12,953 nucleotides of DNA from Turicibacter sp. (GCA_030531025.1 JAUMTV010000029.1:7822-20774), one strand, 5' to 3'; counted from the stretch's first letter, positions 1 to 8,195 are shown. Notes: generated from the sequence alone by a model not told the origin. Numbers and translations are program-made.

Positions 1-16
1 CTATTGCTTTACTCAT
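1..16 (-). CDS. Start of an unidentified gene downstream of hemL (partial)
   Basis: The minus strand shows GGGAGGGATT followed by ATG at 16-14, which is a strong ribosome binding site and start. Only five codons (MSKAI) lie inside the window. The gene follows hemL by 56 bp on the same strand and is probably part of, or just downstream of, the tetrapyrrole operon. An N-terminus of this kind would fit a CbiK-type chelatase, but five residues cannot support an identification. Function unknown. Confidence 0.6.
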
Positions 17-32
17 AATCCCTCCCTATTTT

Positions 33-48
33 TAGTGATAAATCACTA
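33..48. promoter_or_regulatory. Perfect 7-2-7 dyad ahead of the gene after hemL
   Basis: TAGTGAT-AA-ATCACTA is a perfect inverted repeat with 7-bp arms and a 2-bp spacer. It lies between the hemL stop and the ribosome binding site of the next gene. No T-run follows it on either strand, so a terminator is unlikely. The size and symmetry suit a dimeric repressor site, or a small mRNA hairpin. The binding protein is unknown. Confidence 0.4.
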
Positions 49-72
49 TTTTACCATTCTCATTATCATGTA

Positions 73-1347
73 CTATGGTTGAAAGCTTTTAAATACTTCT
101 AAGAATTTATCAATATGCTCTTCTGTATGAACAGCACATAAAAACATTGACTCAAATTGCGATTGTGGTATGTTAAATCCGTTATTTAGCATATGCAAGA
201 AATATTTTTTAAACATTTCTAAATCACAGCTTTTTGCATCATCATAGCTTCTTACTGTATTCCTATCCGTAAAGAATACTGTCATCATTCCACCAACTCT
301 ATTTACAGTTAAATTTATTCCCTTTTCTCTAGCGATTTCTTCAATTCCCTTTTGAAGTTTTTCACCTATTTTATTTATATGATCATATATTTCTTGATTT
401 TCTTTAATTATATTAAGTGTTGATATTCCTGCAGCCATTACTACTGGATTACCTGACATAGTTCCTGCTTGATATACTCCACCTAGTGGTGATAATTTTT
501 TCATTATCTCACGTCTTCCACCATATACCCCACATGGAAGTCCCCCACCAATTATTTTAGCATAAGTAATTAAATCAGGTTTTACATTAAATAAACTTTG
601 AGCTCCTTTATATGCAACTCTAAAACCACTCATAACTTCATCAAATATTAATAATGAACCGTACTCATCGCATAATACTCTTAGAGTTTCCATAAATTGA
701 TCTTCTGCTTTTACAACTCCCATATTACCAGCTACTGGTTCAATTATAACAGCTGCAATATCATCTCCATAAGCTTCAAATAATCCTCTTACTTGCTCCA
801 TATCATTATAAACACCAACTAAAGTATTTCTTATACTATCATTAGGTATTCCTAAACATCCAGCTATTCCTTCAGTTAATACTCCTGATCCTGCCTCAAC
901 TAAGAAACCATCAAAATGTCCATGATAACATCCTGCAAATTTTATTATTTTATTTTTTCCAGTATATCCTCTAGCAAGTTTTATTGCGCTCATTGTAGCT
1001 TCTGTACCTGAGTTAACAAACCTAACCATTTCAACGTTATCCATTTCCTCACATAAGAATCTACTCATTTGTAATTCTAATTCTGTTGGTGCTCCAAAAG
1101 CTATAGCACTTTCAGAAATCTCTTTAATAGCAGTCACAACTTCTTCATTGCAATGACCTAATAACATTGGTCCCCATGCTAAAACAAAATCTATATACTC
1201 ATTTCCATCTTCGTCCTTTATTATTACACCTTTTCCTGACTTCATAACTGGAGGATCTATTCCCATATCTCTATATGCTCTTACAGGGGAATTAACTCCA
1301 CCTGGCATATATTTTTTTGATTCATCAAAAATTTGTTGATTAGACAT
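73..1347 (-). CDS. hemL: Glutamate-1-semialdehyde 2,1-aminomutase
   Basis: This PLP enzyme converts glutamate-1-semialdehyde, made by HemA, into 5-aminolevulinate in the cytoplasm. The 424-residue length is normal for the family. Visible hallmarks are the N-terminal GGVNSPVRA (residues 17-25), the cofactor-site NSGTEA (112-117), CYHGHFD (140-146), FDEV (235-238), and the Schiff-base lysine K264 in [11 protein letters not shown]. The ATG at 1347 lies one base after the hemB stop. Its Shine-Dalgarno AAGGAGG (1357-1363) is encoded by the last hemB codons, so translation is probably coupled. It is the last complete gene of the hem operon. Class-III aminotransferases are similar overall, but the motifs and the operon make this assignment firm. 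Confidence 0.97.
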   Translation of the reverse strand: MSNQQIFDESKKYMPGGVNSPVRAYRDMGIDPPVMKSGKGVIIKDEDGNEYIDFVLAWGPMLLGHCNEEVVTAIKEISESAIAFGAPTELELQMSRFLCEEMDNVEMVRFVNSGTEATMSAIKLARGYTGKNKIIKFAGCYHGHFDGFLVEAGSGVLTEGIAGCLGIPNDSIRNTLVGVYNDMEQVRGLFEAYGDDIAAVIIEPVAGNMGVVKAEDQFMETLRVLCDEYGSLLIFDEVMSGFRVAYKGAQSLFNVKPDLITYAKIIGGGLPCGVYGGRREIMKKLSPLGGVYQAGTMSGNPVVMAAGISTLNIIKENQEIYDHINKIGEKLQKGIEEIAREKGINLTVNRVGGMMTVFFTDRNTVRSYDDAKSCDLEMFKKYFLHMLNNGFNIPQSQFESMFLCAVHTEEHIDKFLEVFKSFQP

Positions 1348-1348
1348 A

Positions 1349-2320
1349 TTACTCTTCCTCCTTAAGCCATTTTGCTGCTTCTAATGCATAATAAGTTATT
1401 ATCATTTTAGCACCAGCTCTTTTCATTGATAGAAGCATTTCAAGAGCTACTAATTTTTCATTTATTAATCCTGCTTCTCCAGCATTTTTTACCATAGCGT
1501 ATTCTCCACTAACATTATATACACATATAGGTGCATTTATTTTATCTCTAGCTTCTCTTACTATATCAAGATAAGACATTGCAGGCTTAACCATTATTAT
1601 ATCTGCACCTTCATTTAAATCAGCTTCTATTTCAGCCATTGCTTCCCTAGAGTTTGCTGGATCCATTTGATAGCCTTTTCTATCCCCAAAACTTGGTGCT
1701 GAACCTGCTGCTTCTCTAAATGGCCCATAAAATGCTGATGAATACTTAGCAGCATAACTCATTATAGGTAAATTTTCGTATCCATTTTCATCTAAAACAT
1801 TTCTTATATATGATATTCTTCCATCCATCATATCTGAAGGAGCAACCATATCTGCCCCTGCCTTAGCATGTGATAAAGCTACTTCCCCTAAGTATACTAA
1901 AGTTTTATCATTATTTACATCGTGATTATTTAATATTCCACAATGTCCATGATCTGTATACTCACACATGCAGACATCAGTTATTATATATAATTCTGAA
2001 CTTAATTCTTTTAACCTTCTTATTGCCCTTTGAACTATTCCATTTTCATTATAAGCTTCGCTTCCTACACAATCTTTATGTTCAGGAATTCCAAATAATA
2101 TTACTGATTTAATTTTGGCTTCATTTAATTCATTAACTAATTCTTCTAATCTATCAACTGACCAATGATAATTTCCTTTTAAAGAACTAATTTCTCTTTT
2201 TATATCTTTACCTTCAACTACAAATACAGGATAAATAAAATCATCCACACTTAAAGAATTCTCTCTTACTAAGCTTCTTATTGCTGAATTTGCTCTTAAT
2301 CTTCTACCTCTTCTAAACAT
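1349..2320 (-). CDS. hemB: Porphobilinogen synthase (ALA dehydratase), zinc type
   Basis: It condenses two 5-aminolevulinate molecules into porphobilinogen. I use the ATG at 2320, giving 323 residues (MFRRGRRLR...), the usual N-terminus of the family. In this numbering the zinc cysteines are C117, C119 and C127 ([13 protein letters not shown]). The two active-site lysines are K192 (YAAKYSS) and K245 ([10 protein letters not shown]). Three cysteines point to a zinc-dependent rather than purely magnesium-dependent enzyme. An in-frame TTG at 2341 would add seven residues, but those codons are the ribosome binding site itself. The start overlaps the cobA-hemD stop by 8 nt (ATGTTTAG), which indicates translational coupling; hemL follows after 1 nt. 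Confidence 0.96.
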   Translation of the reverse strand: MFRRGRRLRANSAIRSLVRENSLSVDDFIYPVFVVEGKDIKREISSLKGNYHWSVDRLEELVNELNEAKIKSVILFGIPEHKDCVGSEAYNENGIVQRAIRRLKELSSELYIITDVCMCEYTDHGHCGILNNHDVNNDKTLVYLGEVALSHAKAGADMVAPSDMMDGRISYIRNVLDENGYENLPIMSYAAKYSSAFYGPFREAAGSAPSFGDRKGYQMDPANSREAMAEIEADLNEGADIIMVKPAMSYLDIVREARDKINAPICVYNVSGEYAMVKNAGEAGLINEKLVALEMLLSMKRAGAKMIITYYALEAAKWLKEEE

Positions 2321-3791
2321 TTTCTTCCTCCTTAAACTCAATTATTTCCTTAAGGAATCCTTCTTCAGAATGCTTTTTACAAATAAAGCATTCCATATTT
2401 CTTTCCTTTATAGATTTAGCTGTTTGTGGTCCTATAGCAATAAGCTTCTTTTCTCTTATAGCTTCTAAACCTAACATATCTATCATGTTAGTTACAGTAC
2501 TTGGACTTGTAAATAATACATAATCAACCTCATCAAATACTCTTTTGTTTTTTAATGTTCCACATATAGTATCATAAGTGTGTACTCTATCTACTTCTAA
2601 GCCTAATTTGCTTATTTCATCAAATAAATAACTTCTGCTACTTGATGAACAAGGAATTAAAACTTTTTCTCCTTTAACTAAATGAGGAGCTAAAACTTTA
2701 AATAACCCTTCTCCAACAAATTCTCTCGCCATAACAAAAGGAACTATTCCTCTTTTAACTAATGCTTTTTTAGTAGCTTTTCCAATTACAGAAAATTTAG
2801 CTTTTAAATTTCTAATATCATAATTTTCTTCTATTAAATAATCAAAGAAATTATTTACTCCATTTACTGATGTTAAAAGAATATGATCATAATTAGAAAG
2901 TTTCTCTAAATAAGGTTTTAAATTTTCTTTAGTTGGTCTAATTTTTATTGAGTTTATTTCGGTTACTTCTGCACCTAAATCCTTTAAAGAACTTTTCAGA
3001 CTAGAACTTTGTTCTCTTGATCTAGTTATACATATATTAGTTCCAAATAGTGGCTTCTTTTCATACCAAGATAATTTTTCATTTAACTCTACAACTTCAC
3101 CTACAACAATTATGCATGGTGATTTAAGTCCTGCTTCTCTTACCTTTTCTGAAATATTTTCTAAAGTTCCAATTACTTTTCTTTGTTTAGATGAAGTTCC
3201 TCTCATTACTACTGCTGCTGGTGTTGCTTTTTCTTTTCCATTAGTAATTAAATTAGTTACTATTCTTTCTATATTTTCAAGTCCCATCATAAAAACAAGA
3301 GTTCCATTTTCTTTGGCTAAAGCTTCCCAATTTATTTTTTCACTTGCACTTGTCATTCCAGTTACAATATGAAAACTTTGAGCTATAGCTCTTTGAGTTA
3401 TTGGAATACCAGCATAATTTAAAACAGATATTGGAGAAGTTACTCCTGGTATTACCTCGAAATCTAAATTTTCTTCAACAAGTGATAATACTTCTTCTCC
3501 ACCTCTTCCAAAGACATAAGGGTCTCCCCCTTTTACTCTCCCAACTATATGTCCTTCTTTAACTAACCTAACCAACATATTATTTATTTCTTCTTGTGTT
3601 TTATAGTGAGCTCCAGGCTCTTTCCCACAATAATATACTAAGCAATCTTCATTTAGATAATTTAAAATATTATTAGAAACCAATCTATCATAAAGTACTG
3701 CTGTACACTTTTCTAATACTTTAACAGCCTTAACTGTTAATAACTCTTCATCACCTGGTCCAGTTCCTATTATATAAGCTTTTCCATTCAT
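2313..3791 (-). CDS. cobA-hemD: Fused uroporphyrinogen-III C-methyltransferase / uroporphyrinogen-III synthase
   Basis: This is a bifunctional protein of 492 residues. The N-terminal part (about 1-245) is a SAM-dependent uroporphyrinogen III methyltransferase (SUMT): GTGPGD (9-14), GRVKGGDPYVFGRGGEE (84-100), VIPGVTS (113-119) and GIPITQR (128-134). It makes precorrin-2. The C-terminal part (about 250-488) is a HemD-type synthase that cyclises hydroxymethylbilane, with ICITRSREQ (253-261), LLTSVNG (305-311) and FTSPSTV (427-433). HemD domains are poorly conserved, so that half rests on these short motifs plus position after hemC. The fusion sends uroporphyrinogen III straight to methylation. 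ATG at 3791 has only a weak ribosome binding site (AGTAGG). The gene lies 43 bp after hemC. Confidence 0.95.
   Translation of the reverse strand: MNGKAYIIGTGPGDEELLTVKAVKVLEKCTAVLYDRLVSNNILNYLNEDCLVYYCGKEPGAHYKTQEEINNMLVRLVKEGHIVGRVKGGDPYVFGRGGEEVLSLVEENLDFEVIPGVTSPISVLNYAGIPITQRAIAQSFHIVTGMTSASEKINWEALAKENGTLVFMMGLENIERIVTNLITNGKEKATPAAVVMRGTSSKQRKVIGTLENISEKVREAGLKSPCIIVVGEVVELNEKLSWYEKKPLFGTNICITRSREQSSSLKSSLKDLGAEVTEINSIKIRPTKENLKPYLEKLSNYDHILLTSVNGVNNFFDYLIEENYDIRNLKAKFSVIGKATKKALVKRGIVPFVMAREFVGEGLFKVLAPHLVKGEKVLIPCSSSSRSYLFDEISKLGLEVDRVHTYDTICGTLKNKRVFDEVDYVLFTSPSTVTNMIDMLGLEAIREKKLIAIGPQTAKSIKERNMECFICKKHSEEGFLKEIIEFKEEENV
2327..2333 (-). promoter_or_regulatory. Ribosome binding site that decides the hemB start
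   Basis: AAGGAGG on the minus strand sits 6 nt before the ATG at 2320, an ideal spacing. It lies inside the seven codons that a TTG start at 2341 would add, so it supports the ATG as the true hemB start. Confidence 0.85.
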
Positions 3792-3834
3792 AATTAATGC
3801 CTACTTTCTTAATACTCGTTATATGCTTTCTTAC

Positions 3835-4707
3835 TTAAGCTTTCAAAATTTTTTGAGCTAGTTTTTTACCTAATTCAACGTACTCTTCTTTATTTCCTAA
3901 AATATCTTTTTTTACTATTATACCATTAACCTCATAAGTTCCTACAATATATATATCATTTCCTTGAAGCCTTGCATATGCTCCAATTAAACTATGACAG
4001 CCACCATTTAATTCTCTCATAAAGCTTCTTTCAGCTTCTACAGCAATTCTTACATCTATATTATCTAAGCCTTTAAAATAATTATTATACTCACTCTCTT
4101 TTAAGCATTCTATTCCTAGTGCTCCTTGAGATACAGCTGGCACAAATATATCTGGATTTAAGTAATCACTAATTATATCTTCCATACCCAATCTTTTTAA
4201 TCCTGCAGCAGCTAATATAATTCCATCCATACCTTCATTTTTCATCTTTTCAAGTCTTGTACCAACATTTCCCCTAATAGGAACAATATTTATATCCTCT
4301 CTTAAAGCTTTTAACTGAGCTGCTCTTCTTATACTACTAGTTCCTATTATTGCTCTCTTTCTTAATTCACTTAATGTTTCACCATTTTGACAGACAAGTA
4401 CATCTCTTACATCTTCTCTCTCTGGCATTGCTATTAATTCGAATTCTTCTCCCATTTCATATGGAACGTCTTTCATTGAATGTACTGCAGCATGTGCCCT
4501 ACCATCTAGTAAAGCTATTTCTATATCCTTTGTAAATAAACCTTTACCACCTATTTTATCTAGTGTTACATCTAATCTCTTGTCCCCCTCAGTTACTACT
4601 AATAACTTTTTACTATCCATATTAACCTTATCTTTTAATAGCTTCATAACTGTTTCAGTTTGAGTTTGGGCTAATAAACTTTTTCTAGTTGCTAAAACTA
4701 ATTCCAT
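3835..4707 (-). CDS. hemC: Porphobilinogen deaminase (hydroxymethylbilane synthase)
   Basis: It polymerises four porphobilinogen units into hydroxymethylbilane, the substrate of the HemD domain encoded next. The length of 290 residues is slightly short but normal for clostridia. Motifs seen are [11 protein letters not shown] (6-16), the active-site aspartate D80 in HSMKDVP, GTSSIRR (122-128), RGNVGTR (145-151), and C237 in NGGCHS, which carries the dipyrromethane cofactor. ATG at 4707 follows the sirC-like stop by 3 nt. Its ribosome binding site (AAAGGAAGAG) overlaps the end of that gene, so coupled translation is likely. Confidence 0.97.
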   Translation of the reverse strand: MELVLATRKSLLAQTQTETVMKLLKDKVNMDSKKLLVVTEGDKRLDVTLDKIGGKGLFTKDIEIALLDGRAHAAVHSMKDVPYEMGEEFELIAMPEREDVRDVLVCQNGETLSELRKRAIIGTSSIRRAAQLKALREDINIVPIRGNVGTRLEKMKNEGMDGIILAAAGLKRLGMEDIISDYLNPDIFVPAVSQGALGIECLKESEYNNYFKGLDNIDVRIAVEAERSFMRELNGGCHSLIGAYARLQGNDIYIVGTYEVNGIIVKKDILGNKEEYVELGKKLAQKILKA

Positions 4708-4710
4708 ATA

Positions 4711-5391
4711 TTACTCTTCCTTTCTTAAGGATTTTATCTTCCTAACTAAATCTTCATTATAAAATAATTTAAACACTTCAAAAATTTTATTTTTATCATA
4801 AAAAAATTTACAATCACTAGAATTTATAAATTTTAATAAATCATCTTTAATTTCTTTATCTAAAAATAAACAATTCCTTATTTCTCCTGTTAGCCTTATA
4901 TATTCATCAAATTCTTGCAAAGATTCAGTAATAGTCTCTGCAACCATTACCGATCCTCTTGGATTTCCTACTTTAGTATTAACTGCCACAGTGATAAATT
5001 TACTTTCTCTTGTAACAGGTATTACTCCCATTCCCTCCTTAAATTTTGATGAATTTATATAAATTTTACATAATCTTTCACAATCATCTTTTATTTCATT
5101 AATTATACTCTCATTATCAATAGCAATTATTATCAAATGCTTATCTAATATAAAGTTCTTATTATAATTTCCCTTTATTAGCTTTACTTTATCCCCATTA
5201 AATTTATAAAAATCTTCTAAAAAATCTAATGCTAAAACTTCTATTTTACTACCTTTATTATAAAAGTTTCTTACTTTTATTAATGCACCTCGCCCTGCCC
5301 CTATTACTCCAATTTTAAGCTTTTCTCCAAAAAGTGTTATAGGTGCATAACTTAATTCTCCATGAAGATTTGCTTTAGAATCTTCAAACAT
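4711..5391 (-). CDS. Precorrin-2 dehydrogenase (SirC/Met8/CysG-N-like), divergent
   Basis: This protein of 226 residues resembles the NAD-dependent precorrin-2 dehydrogenase/ferrochelatase domain of CysG and Met8. It has a nucleotide-binding GVIGAGRGALIKV (28-40). An aspartate (D92 in IAIDNES) aligns with the catalytic Asp of the family. The segment IPVTRESKFITVAVNT (124-139) with NPRGSVMVAE (143-152) matches the CysG dimerisation region by position and pattern. It should oxidise precorrin-2, made by the CobA domain, to sirohydrochlorin. Whether it also inserts iron cannot be told. The ATG at 5391 lies inside hemA (40-nt overlap) with a weak purine-rich ribosome binding site. No better in-frame start exists before the dinucleotide fold, so coupling to hemA is likely. 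Confidence 0.85.
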   Translation of the reverse strand: MFEDSKANLHGELSYAPITLFGEKLKIGVIGAGRGALIKVRNFYNKGSKIEVLALDFLEDFYKFNGDKVKLIKGNYNKNFILDKHLIIIAIDNESIINEIKDDCERLCKIYINSSKFKEGMGVIPVTRESKFITVAVNTKVGNPRGSVMVAETITESLQEFDEYIRLTGEIRNCLFLDKEIKDDLLKFINSSDCKFFYDKNKIFEVFKLFYNEDLVRKIKSLRKEE

Positions 5392-6554
5392 TCTTCTTCA
5401 CGTCCTTTTAGCTTTTCTTCTTTTAATAATTTTATAGCCCTATTTATATAATAGTCTGAGGTACTTTTTATTAAAGTTGTAGCTAAATCAACATCCCTCT
5501 TATCTTTACATTTATGTTCAAAAGATTTAACTCTACCTTCCACAACAGTATTACCTTTAGTTTTCATTTCATGTATATAATATGTAACTTCTCTAATATT
5601 TAGCCAATTTTTGTATTCATTTAAATATTCATCAACTAAAAACTTATACTCATTCATTTTTTCATTTCTTAACTTCTTATTGTTATCATCTAACTTACTT
5701 ATAGTATCTATATCTAATAAAGTTACTCTTTTATTTTCAGATAAACTTTCATCAATATCTCTAGGTAATGCCAAATCAATTAATATAATTTCTTTCCCTT
5801 GACTGTTTATATAGTCACCTTTTATAACAATATGTGGAGCTGCTGTACAACTTATAACTGCATCTACATCATTAATAACTTCTTTATATTCATTAAAATC
5901 TAAGACTTCAACTCTTTCATCCTTTAAATCTGATGCCTTTGACTTATTTCTTACAACAATAAATACTTTGTTAAACTTATTACCTAATGCATATTTAACT
6001 ACTAAATTACCTATCGTTCCATATCCTAATACCATAACACTCCTTGCACCAAACTCTTCAACTTTATTTACTGCAATTGATGATGCTGATACTGGTATTT
6101 CATATAATTTACTTTCTGTTCTAAACTTCTTACCACAACTTATTGCTTCTTCAAATAACCTTAAAAGTTTTGTATGTATAGCCTTATGCTCTAAACTCAA
6201 TTCATATGCTAATTTAACTTGACCTAATATTTGATCTTCTCCTAATATCTTAGAATGAAAACCACAAACTACTTCTAATAAATGCTTAGCTACATCTAAT
6301 CCTTTAATATAAAAAGTATACTCTAAAAGTGAAATATCCCAATCTAATATTTCAAATATTTTTCTTATTTCATCTTCATTTCCTAAGCAATCTGAAAGAT
6401 AAATTTCTGTTCTATTACATGTACTTATTATTACTACTTCTTCATATACTTTATTTAATTCTTTTATTGTCTTGGATTGCCTACTTAATGTAATAGCTAA
6501 CCTTTCTCTTATTTTTATATCAACATTTTTTCTTATTCCTATAAGACCTAACAC
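5352..6554 (-). CDS. hemA: Glutamyl-tRNA reductase
   Basis: It reduces glutamyl-tRNA(Glu) with NADPH to glutamate-1-semialdehyde, the committed step of C5-pathway tetrapyrrole synthesis. The 400 residues contain the catalytic cysteine C46 in STCNRTEIY, GEDQILGQVK (105-114), the NADP-binding VLGYGTIG (175-182) and a C-terminal helical dimerisation part. The start is GTG at 6554, preceded at 5 nt by GGTG. It is the first gene of the operon, and its 3' end contains the start of the sirC-like gene. Regulation is probably at the leader, where a hairpin with a T-run lies about 55-85 bases upstream. Confidence 0.96.
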   Translation of the reverse strand: MLGLIGIRKNVDIKIRERLAITLSRQSKTIKELNKVYEEVVIISTCNRTEIYLSDCLGNEDEIRKIFEILDWDISLLEYTFYIKGLDVAKHLLEVVCGFHSKILGEDQILGQVKLAYELSLEHKAIHTKLLRLFEEAISCGKKFRTESKLYEIPVSASSIAVNKVEEFGARSVMVLGYGTIGNLVVKYALGNKFNKVFIVVRNKSKASDLKDERVEVLDFNEYKEVINDVDAVISCTAAPHIVIKGDYINSQGKEIILIDLALPRDIDESLSENKRVTLLDIDTISKLDDNNKKLRNEKMNEYKFLVDEYLNEYKNWLNIREVTYYIHEMKTKGNTVVEGRVKSFEHKCKDKRDVDLATTLIKSTSDYYINRAIKLLKEEKLKGREEECLKILKQIFMEN

Positions 6555-6607
6555 CTAATCACCGCATTTCTAAGATATGATTTTTATAATATACTGATTG
6601 TCTTAAC

Positions 6608-6637
6608 AAAAAAAATTAAGAAAGCATCCCTCCTTAA
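6608..6637 (-). terminator. Hairpin plus T8 in the hemA leader (possible attenuator)
   Basis: On the minus strand TTAAGGAGG, loop GATG and CTTTCTTAA form a 9-bp stem (6616-6637) that includes two G-T pairs. Eight Ts (6615-6608) follow, and six As precede it. The G-T pairs become A-C mismatches on the plus strand, so the minus-strand RNA is the better folder. No minus-strand gene lies upstream to be terminated. I therefore read it as a leader element of the hem operon, either an attenuator or a 5' stabilising hairpin. The stem is GC-poor. Confidence 0.45.
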
Positions 6638-6644
6638 CTTTTTT

Positions 6645-6650
6645 ATTATA
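6645..6650 (-). promoter_or_regulatory. Candidate -10 element for the hem operon
   Basis: A perfect TATAAT on the minus strand, about 90 bp upstream of the hemA start. The -35 at 17-bp spacing (ATGATT) is poor. In such AT-rich DNA a single hexamer is weak evidence. If used, the transcript would begin right at the leader hairpin. Confidence 0.3.
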
Positions 6651-6659
6651 ATACTAAAT

Positions 6660-7010
6660 ACAGTTTTAATCATTATTTTTACATTATTAAAATTTTTAAT
6701 GATTGATATAATATTTTTAAATTTATATATAATTTTAGCACTTTAATATTAGTGACTTTTTCTTTTTTCTACATTTTATTTCATCTTTTTAACATTTGCA
6801 AATATATTTTTTGTATATATATTTAATTATACTATTTATTATTTTATAATTTATGTTATTTAATTTATTTTACTCATACTAAAAATATACGGTTAAAAGC
6901 AAATTTTATAATCTAATATAAATAATAACATATTAATCTTGATAATTCATTTTATCTATAATCATTAAATTATCTTTAAATATTTAGTTTACATATATGT
7001 TTTTACTGTC
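6660..7010. other. AT-rich divergent spacer between hemA and lpdD-like gene
   Basis: Part of the 501-bp gap between two divergent starts. It is almost entirely A and T. I see no ORF with a ribosome binding site, no RNA gene, and no cobalamin-riboswitch core (GCCACTG box) on either strand. Several TATA-rich hexamers could act as promoters, but none is paired with a good -35. Confidence 0.5.
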
Positions 7011-7018
7011 TTTAATAT

Positions 7019-7024
7019 TATAAT
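7019..7024 (+). promoter_or_regulatory. Candidate -10 element for the lpdD-like gene
   Basis: TATAAT lies about 30 bp before the ATG, giving a short leader that ends in the AAAGGAGA ribosome binding site (7043-7050). No good -35 is present at 16-18 bp. Confidence 0.3.
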
Positions 7025-7055
7025 TTAAAAAAATATAATCTTAAAGGAGATTCAT

Positions 7056-7436
7056 ATGTTGCATATATCAAAAAAATTTAAAAATCACGATATTAATTGT
7101 AAGGCTATTAATATAGGTAATGACTGGAACATAACTATATATGGTGGTGATATTCCTCATATAGGAGCAGTTGCAGTTGGTATTCCTATAAATTTACCTC
7201 ATGATATGAATAAATTAACCTCATCTTCATCATTAATAACAGTGCCTGGTCACAAAGAAGATGAAATAGTAAGTAAGTCTGCAAAATTATTAGCAAAACA
7301 ACTTAATACAACAATTGTTGTGTCTTGTGGTATACATATAAAAAATATTACCCTTGAGGAAATTAATCTATTGAATAATATTATAGATAACTTAATTAAT
7401 GAATTAGTACTTAATATAAATTTGTATAAAGATTAA
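7056..7436 (+). CDS. LpdD-like accessory protein of prenylated-FMN decarboxylases
   Basis: The 126 residues match the pattern of LpdD, the small subunit encoded with Lactobacillus gallate decarboxylase (a UbiD-type enzyme). Shared features are a GGxxPHIG motif (30-37), a central PGHKEDEIVS stretch (64-73), and a C-terminal CGIHIKNITLEEI (91-103), in the same order and spacing and at the same total length. In that family the protein is thought to act with, or as a flavin chaperone for, UbiD-type decarboxylases. No ubiD or ubiX neighbour lies in this window, so its partner is unknown. The start has a good ribosome binding site, AAAGGAGA, 5 nt upstream. It is the only plus-strand gene here and is monocistronic, ended by the hairpin at 7512-7543. 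The family call is by recalled motif similarity. Confidence 0.75.
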   Translation: MLHISKKFKNHDINCKAINIGNDWNITIYGGDIPHIGAVAVGIPINLPHDMNKLTSSSSLITVPGHKEDEIVSKSAKLLAKQLNTTIVVSCGIHIKNITLEEINLLNNIIDNLINELVLNINLYKD

Positions 7437-7511
7437 GAAAACATAACTGCTACAATTAGTAACAGCTCATTTAATATAACATTAAGCATTATACTAAATT
7501 TATTTAAAATA

Positions 7512-7543
7512 AAAGATTAAGGTCAAATAGAGCCTTAATCTTT
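7512..7543. terminator. Bidirectional terminator between convergent genes
   Basis: AAAGATTAAGG and CCTTAATCTTT form an 11-bp perfect stem around a 10-nt loop. A T-rich tail follows on the plus strand (TTTATT) and a better one on the minus strand (CTTTTATTTT). It lies 75 bp after the lpdD-like stop and 37 bp after the stop of the 91-codon gene, so it can serve both. Confidence 0.8.
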
Positions 7544-7580
7544 ATTGATTATATATTTTTTAAACTTATCATGTAAACGT

Positions 7581-7856
7581 TTAAATAGCATGCATACTTT
7601 CTACTTTTTCAATTATTATAACTTGTCCAAAAAATTTATTTGTCACTACTGTTTTTCCAACAAAAAAATTTCCACCTGCATTTTCTATAATATCTTTAAT
7701 TATAAAATTATCTCTAAGCTCAGTTGATAAAATCCCTCTCTTTGCTCCACATTCTATTAACATGCATCTATAAGTTTCTACATACTCCTCAAGTAAATCC
7801 CTCCTATAAATCTTACCTTTCTTTAAAGAACCATATCTAATTATAAACTCCTTCAC
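7581..7856 (-). CDS. Hypothetical protein, 91 residues
   Basis: I do not recognise this family. The ORF starts with GTG at 7856, 6 nt after a very strong Shine-Dalgarno AGGAGGGGG (7863-7871), and ends just before a good terminator, so it is probably a real gene. The product is basic and soluble, with no signal peptide or membrane segment. It begins MKEFIIRYGSLKKGKIYRR, has two cysteines five residues apart (C31, C36), and a glycine-rich GGNFFVGKTVV (61-71). The C-terminal half is rich in beta-branched residues. An overlapping plus-strand ORF is treated as its shadow. It stands alone on its strand. Confidence 0.7.
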   Translation of the reverse strand: MKEFIIRYGSLKKGKIYRRDLLEEYVETYRCMLIECGAKRGILSTELRDNFIIKDIIENAGGNFFVGKTVVTNKFFGQVIIIEKVESMHAI

Positions 7857-7871
7857 AATAATCCCCCTCCT

Positions 7872-8127
7872 ATAACCTATTATGAATTTACAATATTTAT
7901 ATTAATTAAAATATTTAATTTTTTTGCTTATTCCATTTTAATAAATATAATAATTTACATAGACTTAATAAAGTCATGTTATTTTTGCTATCACTATTCT
8001 CAAATTCACTATGTAATATTTTCTCTTTGAATATAAATTAAATTTTGTTGCAATGTAATATTATACTATATTCAAATTTTAATTATTTATGTATAAACTT
8101 TTTAAACATTTAATTAAATTAATATAA
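7872..8127. other. AT-rich spacer, no gene seen
   Basis: Part of the 339-bp gap between the lipoprotein gene and the 91-codon gene. It must hold the promoter of the latter on the minus strand, but I cannot pick one with a credible -35/-10 pair. No small ORF with a ribosome binding site, RNA gene or repeat is evident. Confidence 0.4.
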
Positions 8128-8164
8128 AAAGAAGTTATTCATACTTCTTCTAAATAACTTCTTT
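8128..8164 (-). terminator. Terminator of the lipoprotein gene
   Basis: AAAGAAGTTATT and AATAACTTCTTT form a perfect 12-bp stem with a 13-nt loop. On the minus strand the stem is followed by TTTATATT, continuing the Ts at its base. It lies 31 bp after the stop of the lipoprotein gene. Confidence 0.75.
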
Positions 8165-8195
8165 ACTACTAAGCCTCATTGATATAGTATAAAAA

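Noticed and set aside
1..16. Naming the gene after hemL as cbiK
   Set aside because: Five residues (MSKAI) fit many proteins; operon context alone is not enough.
1870..2112. Plus-strand ORF opposite hemB
   Set aside because: Antisense shadow of a well-supported gene, with no ribosome binding site; the same applies to plus-strand ORFs at 3112-3372, 4350-4535, 5611-5802, 5968-6222 and 8284-8526.
2321..2341. TTG start for hemB seven codons upstream
   Set aside because: Those codons are the AAGGAGG ribosome binding site of the ATG at 2320, and family members begin at MFRRGRRLR.
6555..7055. Cobalamin riboswitch or T-box ahead of hemA
   Set aside because: No GCCACTG B12 box, no T-box TGGNACC motif and no GC-rich stems; only a single short hairpin is present.
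7545..7727. Plus-strand ORF opposite the 91-residue gene
   Set aside because: It starts inside the terminator region without a ribosome binding site, whereas the minus-strand gene has a very strong one.
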